Of a stretch of 64,000 bases of DNA, positions 12,369 through 23,518 are shown in pieces. A program made the translations under genes and the position numbers. The notes under the pieces are model-generated. The model was not told the DNA's origin. It did not search any database and was given only the letters and a program-made list of their open reading frames with translations. Origin of the DNA: Fistulifera solaris (lineage: Eukaryota > Bacillariophyta > Bacillariophyceae > Naviculales > Stauroneidaceae); assembly GCA_030295235.1 (NCBI GenBank), contig AP026130.1, forward strand, positions 62,001 through 126,000, in the 5' to 3' direction. The first letter of the stretch is position 1, and every line of letters begins with the position of its first letter.

Positions 12369-13054
12369 TCAATTATCACTAAAGACTACTTCCCTTCTTC
12401 TTCTGCTTCTCAAATTTGTCGCAGCGAATTGCTTGGCGAACGCGGCCGTGGAAAAAGTCTTCTCAAACTCCATGTACTCCTTGCGCGAAAGGTGAATTTG
12501 TTCGGGGCTTTTTGACTTACCAAGCCCATTCTTGATGTCTTGCCGAAACATCATACCTTTTCTCCTTTGCGGTTGAGTGGTGAACGTGGACAAAGCCGCC
12601 GACTGTTGATAAATGCGACTTCATCTCTAATCGACGCAAGATATTCCTTTTTTACTTGAGCTCTATGATCAGCAAGACGGACTTCAAACTGCTCGAATGG
12701 AACATCCAAAAACTCGTCAAGAAGCAAGTAGACTGACTCTCACGCTTCCTCGGCCGAAAGATCTTCTTTGTCAAGTGGCAAGAAACCCTCATGAAGATCT
12801 TCAATCAATATTGTTCGGGCTTTGCTGTTCTTCCAGTCAACTCGGCTTGCCTGTAATCTGTGGTCTGCTAGACGGGCTTTAAATTGGCTGAAAGGAACAT
12901 GGGCGAATTCAACCATTTTGCCATATTTTGCCCAAGCTTGTTCTGCCGAGCACTCCTTTTCGTCAAGAGGCAACCTTTTTGATTCAAGTTCCGTGATAAT
13001 GATCACGCGAGCCTCACTGTTTCGCCAATCAATTGGTTTCTTACGTTCCGCCAT
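12369..13054 (-). pseudogene. Broken gene with two copies of an 'ARxxIxxDL ... VPFxQFxxRLADHR' repeat
   Basis: From MAERKKPIDWRNSEAR (13054) the protein contains a repeated unit of about 65 residues. Copy 1 runs from WRNSEARVIIITELE to VPFSQFKARLADHRLQ; copy 2 from WKNSKARTILIEDLH to VPFEQFEVRLADHRAQ. A TGA (about 12740) stands where copy 1 has the Trp of EQAW, so one base change made a stop. About 140 bases on, a 1-base frame change near 12595-12610 is needed to reach the C-terminal block ending in RSRRRREVVFSDN. This repeat type occurs in multicopy diatom proteins of unknown function (from memory, not searched). The nonsense base is not a homopolymer slip, so real decay is more likely here than elsewhere in the window. 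Confidence 0.6.
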
Positions 13055-13279
13055 GCTATTACGCTTTGTGTTGATCAACTGACAATTCGCAACAGTCGGC
13101 AGTGTGTTCGATCGATTTTCTTTGCAATAAGCTTTGCTCATCGGGAGATTATGCGGCTTCAAGTGTGTTGAACGAAAGACGGAAGACACCGCGTTTCGAA
13201 TAACAGCCAAATTATTTAGTACTTTACAGCTCATACCTGGTATTCTTGAGTCGACGTTCTGTCATGAGCCAGCAAAATC

Positions 13280-13343
13280 TGCTGCGACACAGCATTTGCT
13301 GCGCGCACGCAGCATTTGCTGTTGCTGCGCAGCATTTGCTGCG
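13280..13343. repeat. Short direct repeats AGCATTTGCTG, 20-bp period
   Basis: AGCATTTGCTG begins at 13291, 13311 and 13331, separated by GCGCGCACGC and TTGCTGCGC spacers, with a weaker copy (AAATCTGCTGCG) just upstream. Gene-free setting between the decayed gene and the secreted protein at 13724. Confidence 0.75.
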
Positions 13344-13723
13344 TCCACTAGGCCCAAGGCGTAATCTGCGAGGTGTTGAGTTTTGCATTTAGCGGTATGG
13401 CACTAACTTCAAAACGTGCTCATATCTGCACTCGATTATCTATCAGATATACAGTACGAAAGCATTGGATAAAAGATAAAAGTCTGTACGTTTCTACTCT
13501 AGCTGATAATGTACATTTTAGTGATTCTGAGACAGATGTGTGCCTCGGCAGATTTTTAACGCCGTTTCCGGGAGGCTGTACTTGCGTACCTTGAAGCGCA
13601 GCCAACATGAAAACGATTTCTACCAGTACCAGTAGTGTCAAAGTATGAGAAACTAGCTGCATTGTCGAATTTTAATTATTACTTCCATCTTTATTTGTTC
13701 ATTGACCCATCTATTCGATCGGT

Positions 13724-14826
13724 ATGAGTAGTAGTTGTCTTGTCACCGCAGTTTATTTTTCGCTGCTGTTGTTTTCCGCTATCAAGATAGCGCTCGTGTC
13801 AGCTCAATCGTCATGCAGCGCCGCGCAAAGTATTCAAGCGCAGATTTCGATCCCTCCTGGAAGCATTGAAATGTCAGAAGGCTTCGAAGACATCTTCTTT
13901 TTTATGCGAAAAACCATTGTCTTCAGCTGATTTGATGCCGGGCCTTTGGTTCAGCTACCTTCCTTCAGAAACAACAGTTGCACGTATTGCTACGGATACT
14001 TTAACAGATGAAGAAGGATCCTTCTATGCTTCAGAAATGGCCATCTTTGGGGACTCCTGCGATTCTCTGACCTGCATTGACGACACGTATTGCGATGGTG
14101 CGATACTGTTTCAAGCGGAAGCTGGTATCAAGTACTTCATCCTACTTTACCGTCAAAGGGGATCAACTGAGGATCCCTTGACGCTATCCCTTGATAAAAT
14201 TGTTGCTCCTCCGAACGACAACTGGGAGAACGCCGTCCCATTGACCCATCAAGATCTTCCTTATAAAGGAGACTTCACGACATTTGGTGCACTTTCTGAT
14301 TTTTAATCAAGATGCATGTGGTTTAGAAGCGGCTTATGGAGTCTGGTTTACATATACCACCACTCTTCCTGAAGAAACAGTTTTACTTAAAACCACACAA
14401 AGTACCTTAGCTGATGTCATTGGTATTCAAGCTCGATCAGGCGAAGGCATGGTTTGTGTTGCTATGGGAAACCCACTATCAACTGAGTGGACTGCCGTGG
14501 CCAACACACAGTACTTTATTCTGATCACGGATCACGTTCCGGAATATGGAGCAGCATTTGAATTGTCGTTGCAGTCCCGTACCTTCTTAGGACCACCCAC
14601 ATCGCCCAATCCTGCGCCTGCTCCTAGTGATCAAAGCTCAGCCCCCGTGATACCTCCATCATTGACAATAGGTACTCCGTCGCCAACTATTGTGGTCAGT
14701 GATCCGGGCACAACTTCTCCTGTAACTGCTCCAGAAACACCTCCGTCTGCATCTGGAGCTTACCCTCCAGAGGACTTATTCAAGACTTGTCTTGGTCTTG
14801 TAATCTTGTTGTTATTTGTTTTGTAA
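13724..14826 (+). CDS. Secreted/surface protein with two PPC-like beta-sandwich domains (two 1-base frame changes)
   Basis: Removing one T from the T6 run at 13898-13903 and one from the T5 run at 14300-14304 gives a continuous 366-residue protein. It starts with a signal peptide (MSSSCLVTAVYFSLLLFSAIKIALVSA). Two similar domains of about 120 residues follow, each with a G(L/V)WF(S/T)Y strand and an acidic loop. The second opens with NDNWENAVPL and ends with YFILITDHVPEYGAAFELSL, a pattern like bacterial pre-peptidase C-terminal domains. A Pro/Ser/Thr-rich stalk and a hydrophobic end (LGLVILLLFVL) suggest a GPI-anchored or membrane-tethered cell-surface protein. The domain call rests on pattern only; function is unknown. 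Confidence 0.65.
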
Positions 14827-15532
14827 ACAAGTTGGGTTTCATTCTTTGTGGACCGGCATCTGTTTGCGTACGCAAACAACATTGAAAAACGATGCAGCAA
14901 TCTTCCAAAGCATGTGAGTGATTTACGCGTTTGAATTAGGAAATAATTCCTAATAAAAATGGTAGAGCCAAAAGGGTTAAAAATGAAAACGAAGTATGCG
15001 TGTATCATTATGAATTAAAGTATTAGACTGTTTCCAAATTACAAAACTAGAGTGAACACAAACCGAATGCCTTAGAGAGAGAGAGAGAGAGAGATCCGAC
15101 GTTCGACTAACGTAGGTCCCCGTAGAGAAATGTACAAAGCAGAGGTGGGTCCTTGTGTCTACAGTTTTTCCTAGCCTAAATCGCTTATCCCCTGGTACTG
15201 GTACAGAATCTGAACTATAGAGACTAGAGACGTCATAACCGTTGACCATTAGTTCACTAAGGAAAGTGATTCTCGAAAACGTTAGATGAGTACTTAGACG
15301 AAGTCATCGCTATTTAGGCGCTTAGAGCGCTTCGCGTCCACACTTTACGGGATACTAGCTCAGTTAGTTAGGCAGGATGTCACGAACAAACCACACACAA
15401 ATTTGTCCAACAAATTTAAGTCACTTTCCTCGAAGCCGAAGGAGCACAACAAAGCTCTTTTTCATCGACTTCTTGGGTACAAAGTCACTTGTCACTCCCT
15501 ACAACAGTAATTCGTCGTAATAGCTTAGAATC
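14827..15532. other. Intergenic region with a (GA)n microsatellite
   Basis: About 700 bases without a supported gene. An uninterrupted AG/GA dinucleotide tract of about 20 bases lies at 15074-15093. Confidence 0.6.
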
Positions 15533-16113
15533 ATGAAATTCTCCGCGATTGTGAAAGGTACGTGAAGCGCGGTTCGAGAACGATCCTTCATGCGTTTTCT
15601 CAATCTCATTGTTCTGCAACAGTTTTGTTGACGACGGGCTTTATTGGACGCAGTTCTGGTCAGGAACGCATGGCGTTGTTTCTCCATAACCACAATGGAT
15701 TCTTTCTTCAACTGAGTGGAGATCCGTCCCATCACGATGACCCGGAAAATCTTCAGGATAGTTTTGGTGCACAAAGGACCAGTTTCGGCCCGTGCGATAC
15801 CTCCATCGGCGCCGGCAAATGCCTGAGTTCAACAGATGCGTTCTATAATTATTGCAAAAAAGATGGTCTAAAACTGGAAGATTGCCAGGCCAGTGTTTCC
15901 AAGCTGTCAGAAGCGGTGGGTTTAGATTATGATAGCGAGACGCGCACTTGCTTTGCCCTGTTTGTTGGTGTCGGGTTGACTGAAGATGATCTGAAAGCGT
16001 TTTGCCCAAAGGCAGATGAAGTCGCCTTCTATTATCCTGAGACTTCTGGATTCCCGGTAGATGCTCAAAGTAACGTGGAATCCTTTGCATGCTTTCAATG
16101 TTCAAGGGGCTAA
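15533..16113 (+). CDS. Small secreted protein of unknown function (2 exons)
   Basis: Exon 1 (15533-15557, MKFSAIVK) joins exon 2 (15623-16113) across a 65-bp intron with GTACGTGA donor and TGCAACAG acceptor. The phase is kept, giving 171 residues. The join creates a proper signal peptide (MKFSAIVKVLLTTGFIG), which is the main evidence for the intron. The mature protein is acidic, with cysteines in CDTSIGAGKC, NYC, DC, TCF, FC and CFQC. No family recognised. It converges with the PPR gene, 118 bases apart. Confidence 0.65.
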
Positions 16114-16231
16114 ACTTTATAAAACATGGGGTAACGGTGATCTAGTAAAAACAATTGCATTCACAAGATCCTACTCTTTGACTACTTCAGTGTCATTCAG
16201 AAGTGTTAGATTAACAAACTGATTTCACTTG

Positions 16232-18632
16232 TCATGATCGAGAAGCTCGCCGGAGTAAAGATTCTGATGAAATTACGAGCGTCCCTTGTGCGAAACGAGG
16301 GATACTGGATTTTAATCCAAACTCCTGCTCTAACCATGCTTGTAAATAGTCACGCAATGATGTCTTGTTGGATTGTTTGCCCACGCCAGTAATGAGGGTA
16401 AGCTCTTGGTTATCCACGTGCTCATAGTGCTTTAACAAATAGCGACATGCTGCACGGGCTACAGAAAATGTTAACCCCGACAAATTAATTTCATTCGACG
16501 AATCCAAGAACCCATTCAGGAGCAACTTTCGCGCCACGGCATACGCTAGAATGCCGTCCACCTGCGTTTGATAGTCTTCTGAATCATCCGCGCCCGCTAA
16601 AGCCCCTATCACTTCCGTAATGGTAATGATATCCGGCAATAAATTCGCTTTCCCCGACGAATATTGCCGTTTTGGTACACCCGCCTCTTCTGTGCGTGTC
16701 AGCATCAATGTCTTCGGTTGCGCTGTACCTTGTTCCAACAATTCATTCCACAACTGCCAAGCTTGTTCGGGCCTGTGCGCCACACGTAACGCGGTAAATA
16801 CCGCATTATAGGCGACCAAATCCGGCTGGATTTTTGTTGCGTTTCATTTGCGCCAACAAATGCAAAGCGTGATCCGCTTGTCCATGCTTGCCACAACTCG
16901 CAATGGCAGCCGTATACACCAATCGATTGGGAGGTTGTGAACTATCTTGCATCTCTTGAATGTATTGGAGTGCCAACTCCCACGGACCATGACAACAACA
17001 CATAATGACAGCATTGTATGTAAATCCGTCTGGTTGTAAATTTTGCTGTTTGATTTCCTCCAGTAAGTTCACGGCATATTGCCAAACGGGAGTAGTCTCA
17101 TTGGCAGAGTTCGTTGTATTGGTAGTTGTGGTCGCAACATGCGGTTCCTTGGCTTGTTGTTTCGCGGTTTGTGCGAGCGCTTGCAAGGCGGCATTGTATG
17201 TTATTAACGGAATGCTCGCATCATCGCTTGTTGCTTTTAATTCATGCAGAAATTCCAATGCCCGATGCGGCGCTGCTTGCATGGCCACACGATACGTGAA
17301 ACTATTGGGAACAATCTTCTGTTGTTTCATTTCGTCCAACAATTGCAAAGCTCGCCCCGATTGTTTCAATGCGACACAAGCTTCCATGGCCGCCGTATAC
17401 AAATAAACATCCAACCGCCCCAATTTATCTTGCGCGACTTCAAACACAACCAACGCCCGTTTCCATTGTCGATCCTGCAGACACGCTCGTACCACGTGTG
17501 TATAAGTAACTGCGTTGGGTGCCAAATTGTATTTTTGCTGCAGTTCTTGCAACAGCTGCAACACCAACGGTACGTTACGTTCCCGTTGCGCCAGGTACAT
17601 GACACGATTGTACGTTTCAATGGTTGGTGATTGCGTGCGTTGCAAATCGCGCAACAAGGATTGCGCTGTCGTCAAGGGCACGTGTCGATGAAATAAAATG
17701 GCATGATAGCAATCGAGTGTCAGTTTGGCCGCATGATGTTGTCGCAGAAATTCCCAAAACGTCCAAACAGTTCTCCACGATTGTTGTGGTGCCGCCATTT
17801 GTAACAGTTCCAGCACATCCGCAGCAGTAAGAATAGCTTCCGCTCCTTGTAAGAGTGACAGGAGGGTCTCGATGGGACAATCTTTCGCATGAATACACAC
17901 ATTCCACAAAGCACGATACGTTTCCGCTTGTGTCGAATCGATTGCAGAGGCGTTGTGACCCGATTCTCGCTGTTGGAATAATTTCCATTCACGCAAAGCC
18001 CATTTCCATTGCCCCCGACGACACAAGACTTGAATGGCATCATTGTGCGTTTGGGACGATTGTCGCAGCAACGACCAAACGTCGTCGTCGTCGTCGCGAC
18101 TCGACATAGAGGAGCAATGATCCAGAATATATTCGACATGCATCCGCGTCGGTTCGACCGTTTGTTTCAAGGCATTCCAAACTTCCACCAAGAGTGAGTT
18201 GTCGGTGCTATTCGTAGAACTACTCGTAGCCTGCAAGCATTTGAGAAACGTCTGTTCTGTCTGTACAAACTCCAGTTGCTGCATGATTCGTAACGTTAGT
18301 AAAACGCCTTCCCAGTCATTGTGGCGTATGTAATCCGACAATTGGTCATCGCATTGTTCGGGTGTTATTGAGGGTAAATCCGTCAAAGTAGTTTCCGAGG
18401 CCATAGAATTGCTTTCGGAACAAGAACGTTGTGTTCTGCAACGAAAAGATATTATTTCTTTCTGTTGATGCGGTATTTTATGCGATAGAAGAATACTAGA
18501 AGGATTGTAGATTGTTGTTGTAAAGGACGTCCAGCCATGACAGGGCGAAAGGAGGAAATGCATTGTTAATAAAAGAAAGAGAATCATTTCAGTATACAGC
18601 GAAGCGGAAAGACAGGAAGAAGAACCGAACAT
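16232..18632 (-). CDS. Pentatricopeptide repeat (PPR) protein, probably plastid-targeted
   Basis: One missing frame step (extra A on the coding strand, T5 at 16831-16835) separates the last ~195 codons from the rest. Removing it gives KIQPDLVAYNAVFTAL, a perfect PPR helix, so the protein is about 799 residues, or 784 from the second Met at 18587. Many 35-residue PPR motifs are visible (NAVTYTHVVRACLQ, NSFTYRVAMQAA, DGFTYNAVIMCC, NRLVYTAAIASCGK). PPR proteins bind organellar RNA and act in its processing, editing or translation. From Met 18587 there is a signal peptide ending in PCHG followed by WTSF, a plausible diatom plastid presequence with an aromatic +1 residue. The RNA target cannot be told. 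Confidence 0.85.
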
Positions 18633-19715
18633 TCTTATTATTAGAAAAAGAAGGATTCACAGCGATAGGAATTTTGAAAATAGGGGATGGATAATACAGC
18701 ATAACAACAAAAATGGTTCTGTTGTTGCGAGTTGCGAGATCGCGATCATGCCGAAACTGAAAATAAACGCGTCGCGTGCATTTTTTCAATGCGGTCGACG
18801 CAAGGACATTGTTCATGACTGAACAGCAGCCATGGCGAAAACGGACAACGCTTCGCGCCTATAGTGAATTTCGAACACAACAGTCTTCGAGGCTCTTCGA
18901 CATCTTGAATCAAAATGTGCGTTGCAAATGCTTCAGTAGGCTAATGATTTGCATTCACGACAGAAATAAATCAACAATCTTGCAATAGAAATGTAGCTTG
19001 ATCACTCGAAGGAATATCTAACCATGACTGAAATGCAGTCGTGAAAAAGTAACCTTCTCTTTGGGCTACAGTAAATACGAAAGATATCATTTCTCTAGCA
19101 TTGTTGAGCTTGAATCTCTGAAAAGTCTCCAATACAATTTCTAGATTGAAAGGTGATCAGAGTGACTCTAGAATTGCAGACGGAAGCTTCAACTGGGATG
19201 CAAAGGGACCAATCCAAAAATCGGTTGCTCATGACTGAATTCAGTCTTGAAAGCGTCAATTAACTAACACTCCGACCTACAGTGCAAGGCAGGTCGTCTT
19301 TGACACGTGTAACGCCGACAACACAGTTGCAGTTTCATTTCGTTGGTTCCCAAACGCGCGTTTCACACGAGATACAAAATAAAAACGCTTCTTACTTCGC
19401 AACGGATACTACTGCCATGTCCGAAGAACAACCCCTATCCCAACTTCCCACCTTGGAATCTCCGAAATTCGTCGCGCAACACGTGATGAAACGAAAAAAC
19501 AACAAACAAACAATTGCGAATGCGCAAGATGCAACAATTGTATGCAAGAATTGAACAATCGCCGTTCATGCGCTTTTTTTCAGTTACAAACGTTCACAAT
19601 CGAAAGCGACCCAAGGATGATTTGTCAAGGCGAAGTTGTCTTTTGTTTCCGATAATATTACAACGACAAACACAAGCAAACAACATTCCTTTGTCATCCT
19701 CTTGAAAATTGAAAA
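18633..19715. other. Divergent intergenic region between PPR and ArsJ-like genes
   Basis: About 1.1 kb that holds three copies of the GACTGAA...CAGTC repeat. A short open frame (19417-19554, MSEEQPLSQL...) has no recognisable content and is not called. Confidence 0.5.
18814..19290 (+). repeat. Three ~208-bp spaced copies of the GACTGAAAAGCAGTC-type palindromic element
   Basis: CATGACTGAACAGCAG at 18814, CATGACTGAAATGCAGTC at 19023 and CATGACTGAATTCAGTC at 19230, each followed by a G(A/C)AAA tail. A second box, CTATAGT or CTACAGT, follows 43-47 bases after each start. Orientation is that of the downstream ArsJ-like gene. Related arrays are at 31.3-31.8 kb and, inverted, at 61.5-62.0 kb. Confidence 0.8.
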
Positions 19716-21504
19716 ATGACAGCCAATTCCTCTCCATCCTCTTTGCATCAGTCAAACAATGATGAAGATCTTGTCGAAAGAACGCATCCAGCTAGTCATG
19801 ACGGCGAAGATCACGAGAACGAAGTAGAAACGCCCACTTCTTCGCCCTCCGAAGAAGAACCGTCTCAACCAAAATCCTTCTGCGAAACCATTACCAGTCC
19901 AACACTCCGTCCCTTTGTCATTATCAGTACTTCCTATTTACTCTTTACGATCACAGATGGCGCCATTCGCATGATTGTTTTGTTGCATGCGTACAACAAA
20001 TCCTTTTCGGCCCTCCAAGTCGCGTACATGTTCACCTTGTACGAACTCGCCGGGGTCGTGACCAATTTGGCCGCGGGCTTTCTCGGAGCCCAATGGGGCA
20101 TTCGGTACACACTGCTGTGTGGCTTGTTGTTGCAATTGCTGTCGTATGGACTCTTGTTTGGATGGAACGATACATGGTCGCAACAAACGGCCATTGTGTA
20201 CGTGACCATCGCACAAATGTTTGCGGGGATTGCCAAAGATTTGACCAAATTGGGAGGCAAGACCGTCACCAAATTAGTGACACCGGAAGATAAAGAGACA
20301 CAGTTGTTTCGATTGGTGAGTCTGTTGACGGGATGGAAGAATTCATTGAAAGGCGTGGGATATTTCTTAGGGAGTGCCTTGTTGCAAGTCTCCTATGAAC
20401 TGGCGTTGTGTGTCATGATGGGATTGGTTTTGTTGGCCTTGCCTTGGGCGTATCTAGGGTTAGATAACAATTTGGGGACGGCCAAAAAGAGAATGCGACG
20501 TGGCGGTCGGTATTCAAAATGGACAATACAAATTTGAACTGGTTGAGTGCGGCGCGGTTGTTTCTCTTTGCCAGTCGTGATTTTTGGTTCGAAGTACCGT
20601 TGCCCTTCTTTTGCGCAGTCCGGCGTGTGAGGGATTGGGAGAAACGGTGTGTGCTTTGGGAGAAATCAACGATATTTGTCAAGTAGGATCGGTTTGTGTC
20701 AATGAAGTCTGTACGGCTTTGAACAGTGGCGGAGGATGCGGTGGATTGGGCATGAATCGTGTCGTGGTCGGTGCCATGTTGGGAGGGTACATCATCTTGT
20801 ACGGGCAGGTTCAATCTTGGACACCGCAATGGATCACGGGACCGTTGCAACAAACCCCACCGAACAAATGGACCGAAGTATGGTGGGGTGTTATCAATAG
20901 TATACCGACATTGATTGCGGGTTGTTTGTTGCAATTTGCCCCGGCCTTTGAAAACAATGGCGTAGAGGATGCGGAAGAACGGAACGAAGTTGTCATGACG
21001 ATTCTCATGATTGTGATTTTGGTCACATTTGCTTTCGTCTTTGCCGTCAATTCGTCGATTCATTCGTATTTGATTGTGGCGTATGCGAGTATGGACAAAG
21101 TCGCTGTTTCGGTCGGTTTCTATTACATGAGCAATGCCGTGGGACGGCTCTTCGGAACGTTAGGATCGGGATTGTTGTACACGTATGTCGGTGAAACCGA
21201 TTGGGCCACGGCCGCGTCGGGTCATGATGCTGTAGCAGGTTTGGCGGCTTGTTTCTTTGCTGGTACCATCTGTAGTTTACTGGCGGCGTGGATCACGATT
21301 CGCATTGATGACAACAAGAGTGGGCTGAAATGCGGTCCATGTTGGACGATTGTACCGGTGAACGAGGGGTTCGACAAAGACGATGAAGAACAAGCAATAG
21401 TCGAACAGCAGCAGCATTCAGTCGGAGTCGTCGTCAACGACGAAGTCAACCGAGAGGAGGATGGTGGATCAAAGCCCTATAAAGACGCAACACCCAGTCA
21501 ATAG
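19716..21504 (+). CDS. arsJ: ArsJ-like organoarsenical efflux transporter (MFS), with two 1-base frame changes
   Basis: Adding one base near 20505 and one T in the T4 run at 20609-20612 gives 596 residues. After an acidic, Ser-rich cytosolic N-terminus (about 60 residues) the protein follows the ArsJ pattern closely: TDGAIRMIVLLHAYNK, YELAGVVTNLAAGFLGA, then the hallmark AGIAKDLTKLGGKTVTKL, LTGWKNSLKGVGYFLGSALL, and after the central loop NWLSAARLFLFASRDFWF. ArsJ exports 1-arseno-3-phosphoglycerate, which forms when GAPDH uses arsenate, and so confers arsenate resistance in bacteria; the same role here is inference. Unusual is an insert with six cysteines (PACEGLG ... GGGCGGLG) between the FWFEVPLPFF and RVVVGAMLGGY helices. 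The frame changes look like assembly errors. No GAPDH gene is adjacent. Confidence 0.8.
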
Positions 21505-21614
21505 AAATTATTTCTGTATTTTTTACATATTTCAAGTAAATTTATATAGAAGAAGAATCTTTTGTGCTTCCCTAACAACTACTAATGATGAAGTCTCGCA
21601 GTCGTTGTTCTGTT

Positions 21615-22304
21615 TTAAAAATCATCTTGCAAATCCAACACCAAATGCTCTTCCCCCGCTTTGAAGGCTGGTTTTCCCAAATACGGACAGGACGCACAAC
21701 GAAAGGCATCTCCCAAACCGCATTTTCCACACGAACTGGTCTTTGGTAGTTGCTGTTCGAGCAAGACGGAACTCCCGTCTTTGCGACCGCACGTACAATC
21801 CGCACACGGTTCTCGACCTCCACAATCGTCTCCTTTCGTGGTGACCGCCGACATGGAAGGCGGCGGTGCTAACAAATCACTTTCGAGTAGGGAATTTTCA
21901 TCCAACAGAGGACTCGCCAACAAAGGCTTGGCCTGCATCCGAACATCGGGGGCGCGTTTTTGGGCTTGTACCGTCACCGTGTCGGTTGCTTTCCGTTCTC
22001 CCGTCGCTACCAGACCGGCCAGTAACAAGGATGTTTGAATTGTTGACGAGATTTCCGGTGTCAAGCTGCCCTGCACATGAATTTGTACGTTGGAACAAGA
22101 AGAAAAGGACGACAAATGCATCGGCGAATTCCATACGGTCGCAAATTCATCGGCTTGGACGTAAATATCTAGATTCGCGGTATCTTGCGCTGGCTGTGCA
22201 TCCGTCCAAAGTGCAACACGACGTACAGTTGATTCATCCAGAGACGATGGGATTGTCGCATTCCCCAAAACAATCGTGCACGATGGAGTTGTTGCGGCGG
22301 TCAT
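21615..22304 (-). CDS. DRE2: Anamorsin/DRE2-like cytosolic Fe-S assembly protein
   Basis: About 229 residues from MTAATTPSC; an upstream Met at 22358 in the same frame adds a basic stretch that looks like 5' UTR. The C-terminus has both anamorsin iron-sulfur motifs: motif [15 protein letters not shown] (CX5CX2CXC), and motif B, a twin CX2C ([21 protein letters not shown]), followed by the conserved end [21 protein letters not shown]2 receives electrons from the diflavin reductase TAH18/NDOR1 and acts early in cytosolic Fe-S protein assembly. The N-terminal methyltransferase-like domain is short and poorly conserved compared with animals. It converges with the ArsJ-like gene (110 bases). Confidence 0.93.
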   Translation of the reverse strand: MTAATTPSCTIVLGNATIPSSLDESTVRRVALWTDAQPAQDTANLDIYVQADEFATVWNSPMHLSSFSSCSNVQIHVQGSLTPEISSTIQTSLLLAGLVATGERKATDTVTVQAQKRAPDVRMQAKPLLASPLLDENSLLESDLLAPPPSMSAVTTKGDDCGGREPCADCTCGRKDGSSVLLEQQLPKTSSCGKCGLGDAFRCASCPYLGKPAFKAGEEHLVLDLQDDF

Positions 22305-22519
22305 TTTGCGTCGTAGTGTGCGGTGTTCTTTGACAGCAATCGCAATGCGAATAATCAATATTGCAAAAGAGAATGAACTCGAAGAGAAAATAATAGTATT
22401 ATTATCTTCTTGAATAGATGGTGCAAATTATAATGTTCGTTTTGTTTTGATAGGAGCGTCGTGTGTGCGCTTCGCGTTTTGTCGCGGTGCAATTCGGATT
22501 GCGTCTCTCCTGCGACCTG

Positions 22520-23130
22520 CGACTCTCCGATTCCAGAATTTCTGGAACAGTACAAAGTTTCTTCTGAAGGGGACACAGAATTTTTACAGCTAACACAATC
22601 CTTAATAAATTATTCCAAATACCAAGAACACAGTCTCCAACATTTCTGGGACGTCTAGTCTAAATAAGATCTTTATGCTACCAGGTAAACCGCGCGTCTC
22701 CAAAATGAAAGGAACTACCAGGTATAACAACAAGCACCTCTATCTGTATGTGCCTAAAAAACACCTGGTCCAGAATATCTGGACCAATCACACAGAATTT
22801 CTGCAAGTCCATAAGCGATTTCCAGAAATTCTGGAATTGACACGAAATTGTTGGATGACCGAAAATACTCGGTCCAGAATGGTTGGTAATTGGTTGGTTT
22901 CAAAACAAAATTTCGGACCGTTCGACGACAACACTTACTAATTTTTTCCTGAACTACTACAGAGCACATTTATGCCTTAAAAACACCTGGTCCAGAATAT
23001 CTGGACCAATCACACAGAATTTCTGTATGACCCTAATCGATTTCCAGAAATTCTGGAAATTGTCAGGAAATTGCTGGTGGCGACTGGCGACCGAAAATAC
23101 TCGGTCCAGAATTTCTGGACCTTCCACAGA
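22520..23130. repeat. Palindromic repeat cluster, CCAGAA(A/T)(A/T)TCTGG type, with a 222-bp duplicated unit
   Basis: GGTCCAGAATATCTGGACC occurs at 22767 and 22989, and GGTCCAGAATTTCTGGACC at 23102. CCAGAAATTCTGG-type arms occur near 22531, 22827 and 23045. The two stretches 22760-22890 and 22982-23120 are a tandem duplication with 222-bp offset, diverged mainly between the palindromes. No coding frame explains the pattern. Confidence 0.85.
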
Positions 23131-23518
23131 GTTTCTGTAAGACCAGAAACGCATTTATCCGGATTTCAAACGCGACGAATGATGCGTTTCTTTTTGTTAT
23201 ATAGATACGATGACTTACCGAATCAAAAGCCACATACAACGAAGTGTCTAGAAGATTGAAAGAACTATGTCAGGGGCGCAAAAGGCAAGAGCGTTCCGGC
23301 CAATCAGATTCCGATTGAAAGTCAGATTGTCTGTTTGATCGAACGCTTTAGGGGCGCAACAATATTCTATCCTGCTGAAACATGTTGTGGGGATGTTTAA
23401 GATTTATCACTTATTTAACCTAGCAGAGCTTGAAGAATTGACTAGAAACCGCAGTGGATGTGATGCTGCTTCAAAAGATCACATTTTTACTTTACTGATT
23501 TACAAAACACACAGCAAT
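23131..23518. other. Intergenic region, no gene seen
   Basis: About 390 bases between the palindromic cluster and the 3' end of the GMC gene. 'AGGGGCGCAA' is present twice (23273 and 23350). Nothing else can be supported. Confidence 0.35.

Noticed and set aside
19282-19554. Open frame of 90 codons upstream of the ArsJ-like gene
   Set aside because: Low-complexity content, no recognisable domain, and it lies inside the palindromic repeat region; more likely promoter or 5' UTR.
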